A stretch of DNA of 64,000 bases from Gammaproteobacteria bacterium BRH_c0 (GCA_000961645.1 LADM01000050.1:1-64000); one strand, 5' to 3'. Shown: positions 43,201 through 51,971, counted from the first letter of the stretch. The notes: generated by a model not told the origin, from the letters alone. Numbers and translations: made by a program.

Positions 43201-44711
43201 CGCATAACCGCCACCACGACCTGCTTGCACACGCTGTTTACCGCGACGACAGCGTTGTTGCCATCACTCACGGCAAGCAGTTCCTGAGTGTCGCCGACCT
43301 GCGCCACAAAAGCGGCCAACTGGCGCTTCAGCTGGTTACTCAAGGCGCGCAGCGGGCGGCATTGCAGGCCCGCAACGGCTGCGACTGGATGATTGCCGAT
43401 CTCGCCTGCCAGCTGGCAGGTATCCCTCTCCTGCCACTACCCGGGTTTTTCTCTGCCGGGCAGCTGCGCCACGCCATGCTACAGACGGCTGTGGATGTGG
43501 TTCTGACCGACAATCCACAGTCGTTGCAGAACCTTGGTATCGAATTCAGCCGCGCCGGCCTGAGCGATTGCACGTCACTTTCTGTCCTGACCCGCTCGCC
43601 ATCAGCCCCTGAAGCCTTGGCTGAAACAGGTTGTGTGCCAGACGGCACCGGCAAAATCACCTATACCTCCGGCTCCACCGGCGCGCCCAAGGGGGTATGC
43701 CTTGGCAACGATCAACTGATTCGCCAGGCCCTGGCGCTGCGGGATGTGGTGGCCCTCACGCGCCCCAGACACCTGTGCCTGCTGCCCCTCAGCGTACTGC
43801 TCGAAAACGTGGCCGGGGTTTACACCTGTCTGCTGGCGGGGGGCGAAGTGCGAGTGCCGGACCTGGCCACCATTGGCCTGGGTGGCAGCTCAACGCTCAA
43901 TATCGGCGCATTGGCCCGCGCGATCGATCAGCACCAGCCCAACAGCCTGATCCTTGTCCCGCAGCTGCTCAGTGCCCTGGTCAGCGCCTGTGAACAGGGC
44001 TGGCAACCGCCTGCAAGCCTTCAGTTCATTGCTGTCGGTGGGGCGCGGGTATCCGCCCGTCAGATTCTGCGGGCGCGGGATTATGGCCTGCCCGTTTACG
44101 AAGGTTATGGACTGTCGGAGTGCGCCTCGGTGGTGAGCCTTAACACCCCGCAGCGAGATCGACCCGGCTCCGCTGGACAACCGCTGCCTCATCTTGAAGT
44201 GCACAGTGACGCTGGCGAGATCACCATCGCCGGCAACCCGTTCCTCGGCTACGTGGGGGAACCTGACAGCTGGCACCAGAGCAAGGTGCGCAGTGGCGAT
44301 CTCGGCACCCTGGACAGCGCTGGCTTTTTGCACCTCAGTGGCCGCAGCAAGAACCTGCTGATCAGCAGCTTTGGCCGCAACATCAGCCCGGAGTGGGTGG
44401 AGAGCGAATTGATGGCCAGCCCGCTGATCTGCGACTGCATTGTGTTCGGTGACGCCCGGCCCTGGCTGACAGCGCTGATCTGCCCGCAACCCGGCATTGA
44501 CGATAACGCCATCAATCACTGGATCAGCCATTGCAACCAGCAACTGCCGGACTACGCCCGGGTGCAGGCCTGGCAGCGGCTCGCCGAGCCACTCGCCGCA
44601 GTACCCGACCTGCTCACAGCCACCGGCAAACCGCGCCGGGCAGAGATTCACCATCACTTTGCCGCAGCCCTGGAAACTCTCTACGAAAAACCTGCCGAGG
44701 TCACACTATGA
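43197..44711 (+). CDS. AMP-dependent acyl/aryl ligase (ANL superfamily)
   Basis: 504-residue adenylate-forming enzyme, activating a carboxylic acid with ATP and usually passing it to CoA. P-loop-like motif TYTSGSTGAPKG (155-166), then YEGYGLSECASV (A5 type), SGDLGTLDSAGFLHLSGRSKNLLIS with the hinge Asp, and the C-terminal catalytic lysine in TATGKPRRAEI. The substrate cannot be read. It overlaps the upstream hemolysin-family gene and the downstream metal-enzyme gene by ATGA, so all three are one coupled operon. Confidence 0.9.
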   Translation: MTHNRHHDLLAHAVYRDDSVVAITHGKQFLSVADLRHKSGQLALQLVTQGAQRAALQARNGCDWMIADLACQLAGIPLLPLPGFFSAGQLRHAMLQTAVDVVLTDNPQSLQNLGIEFSRAGLSDCTSLSVLTRSPSAPEALAETGCVPDGTGKITYTSGSTGAPKGVCLGNDQLIRQALALRDVVALTRPRHLCLLPLSVLLENVAGVYTCLLAGGEVRVPDLATIGLGGSSTLNIGALARAIDQHQPNSLILVPQLLSALVSACEQGWQPPASLQFIAVGGARVSARQILRARDYGLPVYEGYGLSECASVVSLNTPQRDRPGSAGQPLPHLEVHSDAGEITIAGNPFLGYVGEPDSWHQSKVRSGDLGTLDSAGFLHLSGRSKNLLISSFGRNISPEWVESELMASPLICDCIVFGDARPWLTALICPQPGIDDNAINHWISHCNQQLPDYARVQAWQRLAEPLAAVPDLLTATGKPRRAEIHHHFAAALETLYEKPAEVTL

Positions 44712-45376
44712 CGTTCTATCAACAACTGGTTGAAGCCACCGCCGCCGAGCGCGGCCACCTGCTGGCCGCGCCGATCATTACCAACGCCCTCAACCAGCGC
44801 ATCAGCCGTGAGGACTACATAGCCTTTCTCACCCAGGCCTATCACCACGTCAGGCACACGGTGCCGCTGCTGATGGCTGCTGGATCGCGTATCGACGGCA
44901 ACAGGGAATGGTTGCGGGACGCCCTGGCGGAATATATCGAAGAAGAACTCGGCCACCAGGAGTGGATTCTCAACGACATTGCGGTCTGTGGCGGCGACCG
45001 CGAACAGGCACGCCTCAGCCAGCCATCTGCAGCCACAGAGCTGATGGTGGCCTATGCGTATGACATGGTGCAGCGGGTCAACCCGCTGGGATTTTTCGGC
45101 ATGGTGTTTGTGCTCGAAGGCACCAGCACCAGCATCGCCAGCCGCGCCGCCGAGTGCATCGGCCAGCATCTGAAACTGCCGCCCGAGGCCTTCAGCTACC
45201 TGAGCTCCCACGGGGCGCTGGATATTTCTCACATGCATTTTTTTGAAGGTCTGATGAACCGTATTGACGATCCCGCCGAGCAGGCGTTGATCATCCACAG
45301 CGCAAAAATGTTTTTCCAGCTGTACGGCAATATTTTCCGCAGCCTCGGCCATAACCAACATTCTGTGGCTGCCTGA
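44708..45376 (+). CDS. Haem-oxygenase-like (TenA/HDO type) metal-dependent enzyme
   Basis: 222-residue all-helical protein of the TenA/PqqC/HDO superfamily, resembling iron-containing oxidases such as UndA. Candidate metal ligands match the HDO spacing: E80 and H83 (EEELGHQEW), E137 (FVLEGTS), H168, D172 and H175 (SHGALDISHMHF). This set is absent from thiaminase TenA, which relies on a Cys. I predict a non-haem (di)iron oxidase on an activated acyl or amino substrate supplied by the adjacent ligase. ATG overlaps the ligase stop. Confidence 0.82.
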   Translation: MTFYQQLVEATAAERGHLLAAPIITNALNQRISREDYIAFLTQAYHHVRHTVPLLMAAGSRIDGNREWLRDALAEYIEEELGHQEWILNDIAVCGGDREQARLSQPSAATELMVAYAYDMVQRVNPLGFFGMVFVLEGTSTSIASRAAECIGQHLKLPPEAFSYLSSHGALDISHMHFFEGLMNRIDDPAEQALIIHSAKMFFQLYGNIFRSLGHNQHSVAA

Positions 45377-45426
45377 AGCCGTGCCTGACTTTCCCTCTCG
45401 AAGAAACCTCTAGCGGAACACTGCCC

Positions 45427-46299
45427 ATGAACCTCCAGGACAAAACCATACTCATTACCGGCGCCACAGGCGGGATCGGTTGCGCCTTTTCGCAACGCCT
45501 GGCGGAACAGGGTGCGCGGCTGATCCTGGTGGGGCGCAATAGCGCGAAACTGGCCCAGGAATCCAGCCTCATCAGCGCAACACTGTCACTGCCCGTTAAC
45601 CGCCAGCCAGTTCCTGTTGCTGCCGACATCGCCACCGACGAGGGACTGGAAACAGTCGTGCAAGCCTGCAGTGAGCAGGGGGTCGACGTTCTGATCAACA
45701 ATGCTGGCAGCCAGTTGTTCGGCTTTTACGAGGAGCAATCCCCCGCAGCCATTGCGCATCTTGTGCAGCTCAATCTGGTCGCGCCCATGTTGCTGACCAG
45801 CTTGTTACTGCCCCTGCTGCACAGCCGCCCTGAGGCCGCCATTGTCAATATCGGCTCCACCTTTGGCAGCATCGGCCACCCCGCCTTTGTCGCCTATAGC
45901 GCCAGCAAGTTCGGTCTGCGTGGATTTTCTGAAGCCCTGCGCCGTGAACTCAGTGGCAGTACCGTGAAGGTCCACTACCTGGCACCTCGCGCCACCCGCA
46001 CCGCCCTCAATGACGACCAGGTGGTGGCCATGAATGAAGCCCTCGGCAACGCCATGGATGATCCCTTGCTGGTAGCCGACGAACTGGTGCGCCTGCTGGG
46101 AGGCAAACGCGGCGGGAACCGTTTTCTGGGTTGTCCGGAAAAGCTCTTTGTCCGCATCAACAGCCTGCTGCCTGGTCTGGTGGACAGGGCCCTGGCGAAA
46201 CAGCTGGGCACCATTCGCCACTTTGCAGGCAGCGATTCCCGCGACTCGAACAGTGTCCACAACTGCATCACCAATCCCCACACTGCCCACAAGCCATAA
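45427..46299 (+). CDS. SDR family oxidoreductase with C-terminal extension
   Basis: 290-residue short-chain dehydrogenase. Nucleotide motif ITGATGGIG (10-18), LINNAGSQ, Ser in NIGSTFGS and YSASK for Tyr/Lys. A C-terminal ~60-residue extension (KRGGNRFLGCPEKLFVRINSLLPGLVDRALAKQLGTIRHFAG) contains an amphipathic helix like that of membrane-associated SDRs acting on lipids. It lies 50 bp after the HDO gene and 15 bp before the TPR gene, hence one operon. Probable reducer of a keto-acyl or lipid-derived product. Confidence 0.88.
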   Translation: MNLQDKTILITGATGGIGCAFSQRLAEQGARLILVGRNSAKLAQESSLISATLSLPVNRQPVPVAADIATDEGLETVVQACSEQGVDVLINNAGSQLFGFYEEQSPAAIAHLVQLNLVAPMLLTSLLLPLLHSRPEAAIVNIGSTFGSIGHPAFVAYSASKFGLRGFSEALRRELSGSTVKVHYLAPRATRTALNDDQVVAMNEALGNAMDDPLLVADELVRLLGGKRGGNRFLGCPEKLFVRINSLLPGLVDRALAKQLGTIRHFAGSDSRDSNSVHNCITNPHTAHKP

Positions 46300-46314
46300 C
46301 TCAGGATATACGCC

Positions 46315-46986
46315 ATGAAAGCCCTTCGTTATTTACAGACACTCACGTTTGCACTGATGCTGGCCAGTGTCGGCGCCCTTGCCGATCTCGACAGCGATAT
46401 CAGCCACTTGCAAACCCGCTGGGCCGAAATCAATTACCAGCTGAGTGGCAAAACCCGCCTCACCAGCTTTGAACAACTGATCAAGGAGGCGGAGCTGGTC
46501 ACGACGCAATACCCGCAGAGGGCGGAGAGCTGGATCTGGAGCGGCATTATCAAGTCCACCTATGCCGGCGCCAAAGGCGGACTGGGCGCCCTGAAATATG
46601 CCAAGGCATCAAAAATGGATCTGGAGAAAGCCCTGTCCCTCGATGACCAGGCCCTGGCCGGTTCGGCCTATACCAGCCTTGGCACTCTTTACTTCAATGT
46701 ACCTGGCTGGCCGGTGGGCTTTGGTGACAGCGACAAGGCCGAAGAGCTGCTGAAAAAAGCCCTGGCCATCAATCCCCACGGCATCGACAGCAATTATTTT
46801 TACGGGGATTTTCTCTTCAAGGAACGACGTTACGGCGAAGCTGAACGCTACCTGCTCAAAGCCAGTCAGGCATCGACGCGCCCCGGTCGCGCGGTGGCTG
46901 ATGTCGGGCGGCAAAAAGAAATTGCTGCCGCACTGACCAAGGTGCAGGAAAAGGTGGCCAAAGTGCGGGAAAAGTCCGCAGAATAG
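46315..46986 (+). CDS. Exported TPR-like protein of unknown function
   Basis: 223-residue protein with a signal peptide (MKALRYLQTLTFALMLASVGALA) and several tetratricopeptide-like helix pairs: FEQLIKEAELVTTQYPQRAESWIWSGIIKSTYAG, MDLEKALSLDDQALAGSAYTSLGTLYFNVPGWPVGFGDSDKAEELLKKALAINPHGIDSNYFYGDFLFKERRYGEAERYLLKASQ. Periplasmic. I do not know a name for it. AGGAT ribosome site. It ends 3 bp before the MITE-like element, the last gene of the ligase/HDO operon. Confidence 0.75.
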   Translation: MKALRYLQTLTFALMLASVGALADLDSDISHLQTRWAEINYQLSGKTRLTSFEQLIKEAELVTTQYPQRAESWIWSGIIKSTYAGAKGGLGALKYAKASKMDLEKALSLDDQALAGSAYTSLGTLYFNVPGWPVGFGDSDKAEELLKKALAINPHGIDSNYFYGDFLFKERRYGEAERYLLKASQASTRPGRAVADVGRQKEIAAALTKVQEKVAKVREKSAE

Positions 46987-46989
46987 GCT

Positions 46990-47182
46990 GGCAGCCTGTC
47001 GGACTTAGGCGTTCGTCACGAGGGAAAGCCCGGTTTGAGGCATTTTTTAGTCTCTTTCGAGGCGAAGAGCCTGCCCCGTGAAACGTATTGGGCATAGTGG
47101 TGCTATTTAACGAGAAAGAGGCTAAAAAATGACCAAATCCGGCTTTGCTGTAGTAGAACAGACCTAAGTCCGACAGGCTGCC
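46990..47182. mobile_element. MITE-like inverted-repeat element
   Basis: A 193-bp unit ends in perfect 20-bp inverted repeats GGCAGCCTGTCGGACTTAGG (46990-47009) and its complement (47163-47182). One more base on each side also pairs. Inside, a further imperfect repeat (around 47026-47065 and 47106-47150, with ATTTTTTAG/CTAAAAAAT and CTCTTTC/GAAAGAG cores) extends the symmetry. It encodes only a 12-codon frame. No target duplication is apparent. It abuts the ATG of the response regulator. Confidence 0.85.
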
Positions 47183-47842
47183 ATGCATATTTTACTGATC
47201 GAAGACGATAAAGCCCTCGCCGAGAGCCTTGCCAGGGCGCTCGGCGTAAAAGGCTATGTGGTCAACGCCGTGGAGCGCGGCCAGCACGGCCTCCACGCCC
47301 TCAAAACCGATGCGCCGGATATCATCATCCTCGATCTGGGATTGCCGGACATGGACGGTTTTACCGTGTTGAAACGGATGCGCGAAGTGAACAAGGAGCT
47401 GCCTGTGTTGCTGCTCACGGCCCGCGACAGTATGGATGCCAAGGTGACAGGCCTCGACGGCGGCGCCGACGATTACCTCACCAAACCCTTTGACATGGCG
47501 GAACTGTTTGCCCGCCTGCGAGTGCTGGAGCGGCGCCTGTCCACCACCAAAACCAGTGCAATAACTATCGGACCGGTAGCTTTGGACACGGCCCAGGCCA
47601 GTGTTACTTTCAACGGCCAGGCGCTGGAATTGTCGCGCCGCGAATTTATGCTGCTGCGGGTGTTGATGGAAAACGCTGGCAAAGTGCTGACCCGAGCCAG
47701 TCTCGAATCGCGCCTCTACAGCTGGGGCGAGGAAGTGGCGAGCAACACCGTGGAGGTGCATGTCCATCACCTGCGCAAAAAACTCGGCAGCGATTTTATT
47801 CACACTGTGCGAGGTGTGGGCTACAAGGTAGCTCTTCCTTGA
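47183..47842 (+). CDS. OmpR-family response regulator
   Basis: 219-residue two-component regulator. A receiver domain with acidic pocket (IEDDKALAESL, E7/D8/D9), phosphorylation site D51 (IIILDLGLPDMDG) and KPF lysine in YLTKPFDMAEL is followed by a winged-helix DNA-binding domain (LSRREFMLLRVLMENAGKVLTRASLESRLYSWGEEVASNTVEVHVHHLRKKLG). It resembles QseB/PmrA. The ATG follows the MITE repeat directly, and AGG in that repeat is the only nearby ribosome site. Overlaps the kinase gene by TTGA. Confidence 0.93.
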   Translation: MHILLIEDDKALAESLARALGVKGYVVNAVERGQHGLHALKTDAPDIIILDLGLPDMDGFTVLKRMREVNKELPVLLLTARDSMDAKVTGLDGGADDYLTKPFDMAELFARLRVLERRLSTTKTSAITIGPVALDTAQASVTFNGQALELSRREFMLLRVLMENAGKVLTRASLESRLYSWGEEVASNTVEVHVHHLRKKLGSDFIHTVRGVGYKVALP

Positions 47843-49224
47843 GATCAATCCGCGTCTTCCTGGTGATAGCCACCCTTGCCACCCTGGTACTGGTGGTGTT
47901 TGTGGCCGCCGTGCAGGGCTACCGCTCCAGTATGGCCGAGGCCGAAAGCCTGTTCGACAGCCAGCTTCAGGAGTTGGCCCAATTTGCCGTCAATCTGCGC
48001 GGCGACCATCCGATCAGCAACGGCCAGCCAATCCATATTGCCTACCAGCTGTGGCAGCCCCAGGCCGATGGCAGCGCCACCTTGCTGGCGCGCAGTTCCA
48101 ATGCCAGCAGCACAGCGCTGGTGGAGCTCACACCGGGTTTTGGTTACGCCAATTTTGCTGGCTACCGCTGGCGCACCTATGTGCATTTGGTGGAGCAGGA
48201 CAACCTGATTGCCGTGGCCGCTGCGCGCACAGATGTCCGCTTTCAGTTGGCGGAGAATGTCATTCTCGAAGCCATTCTTCCTGTCGTTATCGGTCTGCCT
48301 CTGTCGGGGCTGCTGATCTGGCTGATTGTCGGCAAGGGCCTTGGCCCGCTGCGGGAACTGGCCGCGCGTTTGCGAGAAAAAGAGTACCGCGACCTCAGCC
48401 CGGTCACTCTCGCCACCCAGCCGCGCGAACTCGACCAGGTGCTGAACTCGGTAAACGGCCTGCTGACACGCCTCAACGATGCCTTCGAGCGGGAAAAACG
48501 CTTTGCCTCCGACGCCGCCCACGAGCTGCGCACGCCTATCAGCGTGCTCAAGTTGCAGCTCCACAATCTGGAACAACAGCATCCCGACCACTCGGAAGAG
48601 CTGCGCCAGCTGCATGATGGCATCCAGCGCATGCAACACCTGGTGGAACAGATTCTCGCCCTCTACCGCAGCGCGCCGGAACAGTTCAGCGCCAGTTTCC
48701 GCCCGGTCAATCTCCACAACCTGGCGGCAAGCGTGATTGCCGAGATGTACGCCGAATTCGAAACCAGGGGCCAGAGTATTGAATTGCTCGGTGACACCGA
48801 TGCTGCCAGTGTGACCGTGGAGGGCGATCCCTTTGCCCTGCAAACCCTGCTCGCCAATTTGCTGGCCAATGCCAACAAGTACACCCCGGCGGGCGGACAT
48901 ATTTTGGTGGAGGTAGCCGCTGCAGCAGGCGCGGTGATTGTCCGGGTTGAGGACAACGGCCCGGGCATTGCCGGGCAGGACCGCGAGCGGATTTTCGAGC
49001 GCTTCCACCGGGTCAGTGGCGACCGCCACGATTCCGGTCAACCGGGTTGCGGGCTGGGGCTTGCCATCGTCAAGAATATCGCCGAGCTTCACCAGGCACA
49101 CATTGAAGTCACACACTCGCGCTTCGCCAGCGGCGCGTGTTTTTCCGTGACGTTTCCGGCACTATCAAACTCTTCATCACCGGCATCCCTGCCAAAGCGC
49201 GATAACACAGGAAACCTCAGCTGA
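47839..49224 (+). CDS. Sensor histidine kinase
   Basis: 461-residue membrane kinase. TM1 (residues ~5-25), periplasmic sensor (~26-150), TM2 (~156-177), HAMP, dimerisation H-box with phosphohistidine H228 (FASDAAHELRTPISVLKLQLHNLE), and the ATPase domain with N box LANLLANANKYTP, G1 VEDNGPGIAG and G2 GCGLGLAIV. TTG start overlaps the response-regulator stop. Partner of the preceding regulator. Signal unknown; adjacency to an FTR1 permease makes iron or redox state plausible. Confidence 0.92.
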   Translation: MRSIRVFLVIATLATLVLVVFVAAVQGYRSSMAEAESLFDSQLQELAQFAVNLRGDHPISNGQPIHIAYQLWQPQADGSATLLARSSNASSTALVELTPGFGYANFAGYRWRTYVHLVEQDNLIAVAAARTDVRFQLAENVILEAILPVVIGLPLSGLLIWLIVGKGLGPLRELAARLREKEYRDLSPVTLATQPRELDQVLNSVNGLLTRLNDAFEREKRFASDAAHELRTPISVLKLQLHNLEQQHPDHSEELRQLHDGIQRMQHLVEQILALYRSAPEQFSASFRPVNLHNLAASVIAEMYAEFETRGQSIELLGDTDAASVTVEGDPFALQTLLANLLANANKYTPAGGHILVEVAAAAGAVIVRVEDNGPGIAGQDRERIFERFHRVSGDRHDSGQPGCGLGLAIVKNIAELHQAHIEVTHSRFASGACFSVTFPALSNSSSPASLPKRDNTGNLS

Positions 49225-49568
49225 TGAGATGCTTCCCTTTATCACCGTTGCACACACTATTGCTGGCTGCCAGCATCGCTGTTGTGCCTCAAGTGCTGGC
49301 CGCGCCGCCACTGGTCAAGATTGAAATCCGCGACCACCTGTTCTACCCCTCCAACGTGAAGATACCCGCCAACACCAAGGTAAAGCTGGTGGTGATCAAT
49401 CGCGACCCAACGGCGGAAGAGTTCGAAAGCTATGAACTGAACCGGGAAAAAATCATTCCCGGCGGCGCCACCAGTGTGATTTTTATCGGCCCCCTGCCAC
49501 CTGGGGAATATCCGTTTTTTGGCGAGTTTTTCCCCAGGACGGCCCAGGGCAAGGTGATCGCGGAGTGA
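49224..49568 (+). CDS. Exported cupredoxin-like protein lacking copper ligands
   Basis: 114-residue periplasmic protein: signal peptide (MRCFPLSPLHTLLLAASIAVVPQVLA), then a cupredoxin-like beta-sandwich (VKIEIRDHLFYPSNVKIPANTKVKLVVINRDPTAEEFESYELNREKIIPGGATSVIFIGPLPPGEYPFFGEFFPRTAQGKVI). In blue-copper proteins the last segment would be YxFxCxxPGHxxxM; here it is YPFFGEFFPRTAQG, so Cys, His and Met ligands are absent. Such domains accompany FTR1 permeases (EfeO-like). ATG overlaps the kinase stop by one base; the FTR1 gene follows at 7 bp. Confidence 0.85.
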   Translation: MRCFPLSPLHTLLLAASIAVVPQVLAAPPLVKIEIRDHLFYPSNVKIPANTKVKLVVINRDPTAEEFESYELNREKIIPGGATSVIFIGPLPPGEYPFFGEFFPRTAQGKVIAE

Positions 49569-49575
49569 GGATGCC

Positions 49576-50364
49576 ATGCTGCTTTCAACCCTGATCATTG
49601 TTCTACGGGAAATTCTCGAAGCAGCCCTGGTTATCAGCCTGTTGCTGGTTTTTACGCGCCTGCGTGGCATTGATGCCCGCTGGGTGCTGTATGGCCTTGG
49701 CGCAGGTATGGTGGGGGCGGTCATTTATGCCAGCCAGATCGCCCGGGTGTCGGAAATGTTTGAATACACCGGCCAGGAAATAACCAACGCCAGTATGCAG
49801 GTGGCCATCTTTATCAGTCTGGCGATCCTGACGGTATTGATTTGCCGTCCGGCGCCTCACCGGACACGACTTGTCAGTATCCTTATGGCATTGGTTGTCG
49901 CCCTGGCAGTGGCGCGCGAAGGATTTGAAATCCTGCTTTACCTCTCAGGCCTGATGACCAAACCCGAGCTGGTCACCCCCTTGCTGTTGGGAACAATCCT
50001 CGGCACCGGTATCGGTTGCAGCATCGGCGCGCTGTTTTACTACGGCCTGCTCAACTTTTCGCCGCGCAGTGGCCAGACCATTGCCTTGCTGCTGCTGGCG
50101 CTGTTTGGCGGCAATATGCTGTCGCAGGCTGCGCAGATGCTGATCCAGGCAGACCTGCTGCCAGCGGGCGCTACCCTTTGGGACAGCTCGCGGATACTGC
50201 CCGAGGATTCCCTCGCCGGGCAACTGTTTTATGCCCTGATCGGCTATGAAGCCACCCCCACCCTGATGCAGCTGACGGCTTATCTGGGTGGCTTGGGTTT
50301 GCTGCTGGCGCTGGCGTTGCCTGGCATTGCGATACAACGCCGACAAGCGCTGCAACCAGAATGA
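49576..50364 (+). CDS. FTR1-family iron permease
   Basis: 262-residue inner-membrane iron transporter, EfeU-like. Seven helices; the first REXXE motif is REILE (11-15, usually REGLE) and the second is REGFE (114-118), the iron-coordinating Glu pairs of the family. Ferrous or ferric iron taken from the periplasm passes through. It lies 7 bp after the cupredoxin-like gene, which probably hands iron to it, as in EfeUO systems. It sits behind the two-component system. Confidence 0.9.
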   Translation: MLLSTLIIVLREILEAALVISLLLVFTRLRGIDARWVLYGLGAGMVGAVIYASQIARVSEMFEYTGQEITNASMQVAIFISLAILTVLICRPAPHRTRLVSILMALVVALAVAREGFEILLYLSGLMTKPELVTPLLLGTILGTGIGCSIGALFYYGLLNFSPRSGQTIALLLLALFGGNMLSQAAQMLIQADLLPAGATLWDSSRILPEDSLAGQLFYALIGYEATPTLMQLTAYLGGLGLLLALALPGIAIQRRQALQPE

Positions 50365-50398
50365 AACTCACCTCGCACAGGAGCGGGTCCTGAACACT

Positions 50399-51121
50399 AT
50401 GCGCAAAACACCACATCCTCTCTTTGCAATCCTTCTGGCCCCATGCCTGTTGCTACCTTTAGCCGTGTCGGCTGACGGCATCGTGGTGGACAAAATCTAC
50501 CATCCCTATGTGGAACCCCTGGAGCAGGAACTGGAATGGCGCATGGTGTGGCAGGACAGCCAGCCCGGTCGCGATGACCGCGAACAGTTGCAGCGCTTTG
50601 CCTATGGCCGCGCCTTTGGCGAGCGCTGGTTTGGCGAGGCCTATATTGTCACCGAGCAGTCAGCCAACAGCAGTCAGGAGGTTGAAGCCGTCGAACTGGA
50701 AGTGCTGCACCAGCTCACCGAACAGGGAGAGTACTGGGCCGACTGGGGCATGGTGGTGGAGCTGGAAAAATATATCGGCGCCGATATCTGGGAATTGGGC
50801 ACCGGCATCCTGGCGGAAAAGGAACTGGGGCAATGGAGTGTGACCGGCAATGTTATGGTCAGCCAGGAATGGGGCAGCGATATCGACGATGAAGTGGAGA
50901 GCCGCCTCGGCCTGCAGGCACGCTACCGCTACTCTCCCTTTTTTGAACCAGCGCTGGAATTCCACAGCGGCGAGGACACCCGCGCCCTGGGACCGGCCAT
51001 GATGGGCAGTATCAAGCTCGGCATCCGCCGCAACCTGCGCTGGGAACTGGGGCTGCTGTTCGGCCTCGACCACGCCAGCCCCGACCAGACGGTCAGGGCC
51101 GGTGTCGAGTACGAGTTCTAG
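50399..51121 (+). CDS. Predicted outer-membrane beta-barrel protein
   Basis: 240-residue protein with a signal peptide (MRKTPHPLFAILLAPCLLLPLAVSA) and a mature part of alternating beta-strand pattern (ELEWRMVWQDSQ, RWFGEAYIVTEQ, EYWADWGMVVELEK, QWSVTGNVMVSQEWG, RLGLQARYRYSPFFEPALEFHSG, KLGIRRNLRWELGLLFGLDH) ending GVEYEF with terminal Phe, a BAM signal. I do not recognise a named family. 35 bp after FTR1, last gene of the iron run; possibly an outer-membrane pore or sensor for it. The frame opens at 50288 inside FTR1, but the ATG at 50399 gives the signal peptide. Confidence 0.78.
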   Translation: MRKTPHPLFAILLAPCLLLPLAVSADGIVVDKIYHPYVEPLEQELEWRMVWQDSQPGRDDREQLQRFAYGRAFGERWFGEAYIVTEQSANSSQEVEAVELEVLHQLTEQGEYWADWGMVVELEKYIGADIWELGTGILAEKELGQWSVTGNVMVSQEWGSDIDDEVESRLGLQARYRYSPFFEPALEFHSGEDTRALGPAMMGSIKLGIRRNLRWELGLLFGLDHASPDQTVRAGVEYEF

Positions 51122-51134
51122 TACTGCAACCCGA

Positions 51135-51971
51135 TCAGCAGGAACGCCCGCTGGGATTGGCGTTGAAGTTATCCCGGTTTCCCGCCACATGGGGCATATG
51201 GGAGATATAACCGCCATCCACCACCAGCACCTGCCCGGTGACATTGCGGGCATCATCAGATGCCAGGTACGCCACTGCGGCGGCAATATCCCGCGGCTCA
51301 CCGAGCTCCGGCACCAACGCGTGGGAACCGATCAGCTGCAACTGTTCGGCACTGTTGTTCTCTTTCGCATTGGGGGTGAGGATCAGGCCGGGAGAGACCG
51401 TATTGCAGCGAATATTGCGCGAACCGTACTGGGTTGCCACATAGAGTCCGAGGCAGTTGATAGCCGCCTTTGACGCGGCATAGGCCGGGGCGTAAAAATC
51501 CCCGCGCAGCGACGCGCCGGAACTAGTGTTGATAATGGAGCCACCGCCGCCCTTGAACATGATCGGCAGCACAGTCTTGATCATCAGCATGGTGCCGCGG
51601 GTATTGATATGGAAAGCCCGATCCCACACATCCGGGTCCATGTGCTCGATGGCCATATCGCCCACCATCTGTTCCATATTGGTAATGGCGGCGTTGTTGT
51701 GCAAAATATCCACCGTCCCAAAACGCTCCACCACGGCGGCAAAAAATCCGTTGATGCTGTTGATATCGCCAAGGTCGAGGCGCAAAGCCATAGCCTCGCC
51801 ACCCTGCTCAGCAATCGCCTGTACAACACTCTCGGCACCGGCCAGGTCCGTATCCGCCACCACCACTTTGGCGCCCTCTGCGGCAAGTCGCAGCGCTGTG
51901 GCGCCACCGATGGCACCCACTTCGCGGGCGCCGGAGACAATGGCCACTTTTCCTTCCAGTCTTTTCATCAT
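51135..51971 (-). CDS. SDR family oxidoreductase
   Basis: 278-residue classical SDR. Nucleotide site IVSGAREVGAIGGATALRLAAEG is an expanded form of TGxxxGIG, LHNNAAI stands for the NNAG motif, and the catalytic Ser (NTSSGAS) and YAASK follow. The C-terminal NVTGQVLVVDGGY is canonical. It converges on the outer-membrane gene (13 bp apart). Substrate unknown; neighbours are EthD proteins of small-molecule catabolism. Confidence 0.9.
   Translation of the reverse strand: MMKRLEGKVAIVSGAREVGAIGGATALRLAAEGAKVVVADTDLAGAESVVQAIAEQGGEAMALRLDLGDINSINGFFAAVVERFGTVDILHNNAAITNMEQMVGDMAIEHMDPDVWDRAFHINTRGTMLMIKTVLPIMFKGGGGSIINTSSGASLRGDFYAPAYAASKAAINCLGLYVATQYGSRNIRCNTVSPGLILTPNAKENNSAEQLQLIGSHALVPELGEPRDIAAAVAYLASDDARNVTGQVLVVDGGYISHMPHVAGNRDNFNANPSGRSC

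Noticed and set aside
44531..44707. Upstream extension of the HDO protein
   Set aside because: It is in a different reading context inside the ligase gene; the ATG at 44708 overlaps the stop as in translational coupling and begins the family-like sequence.
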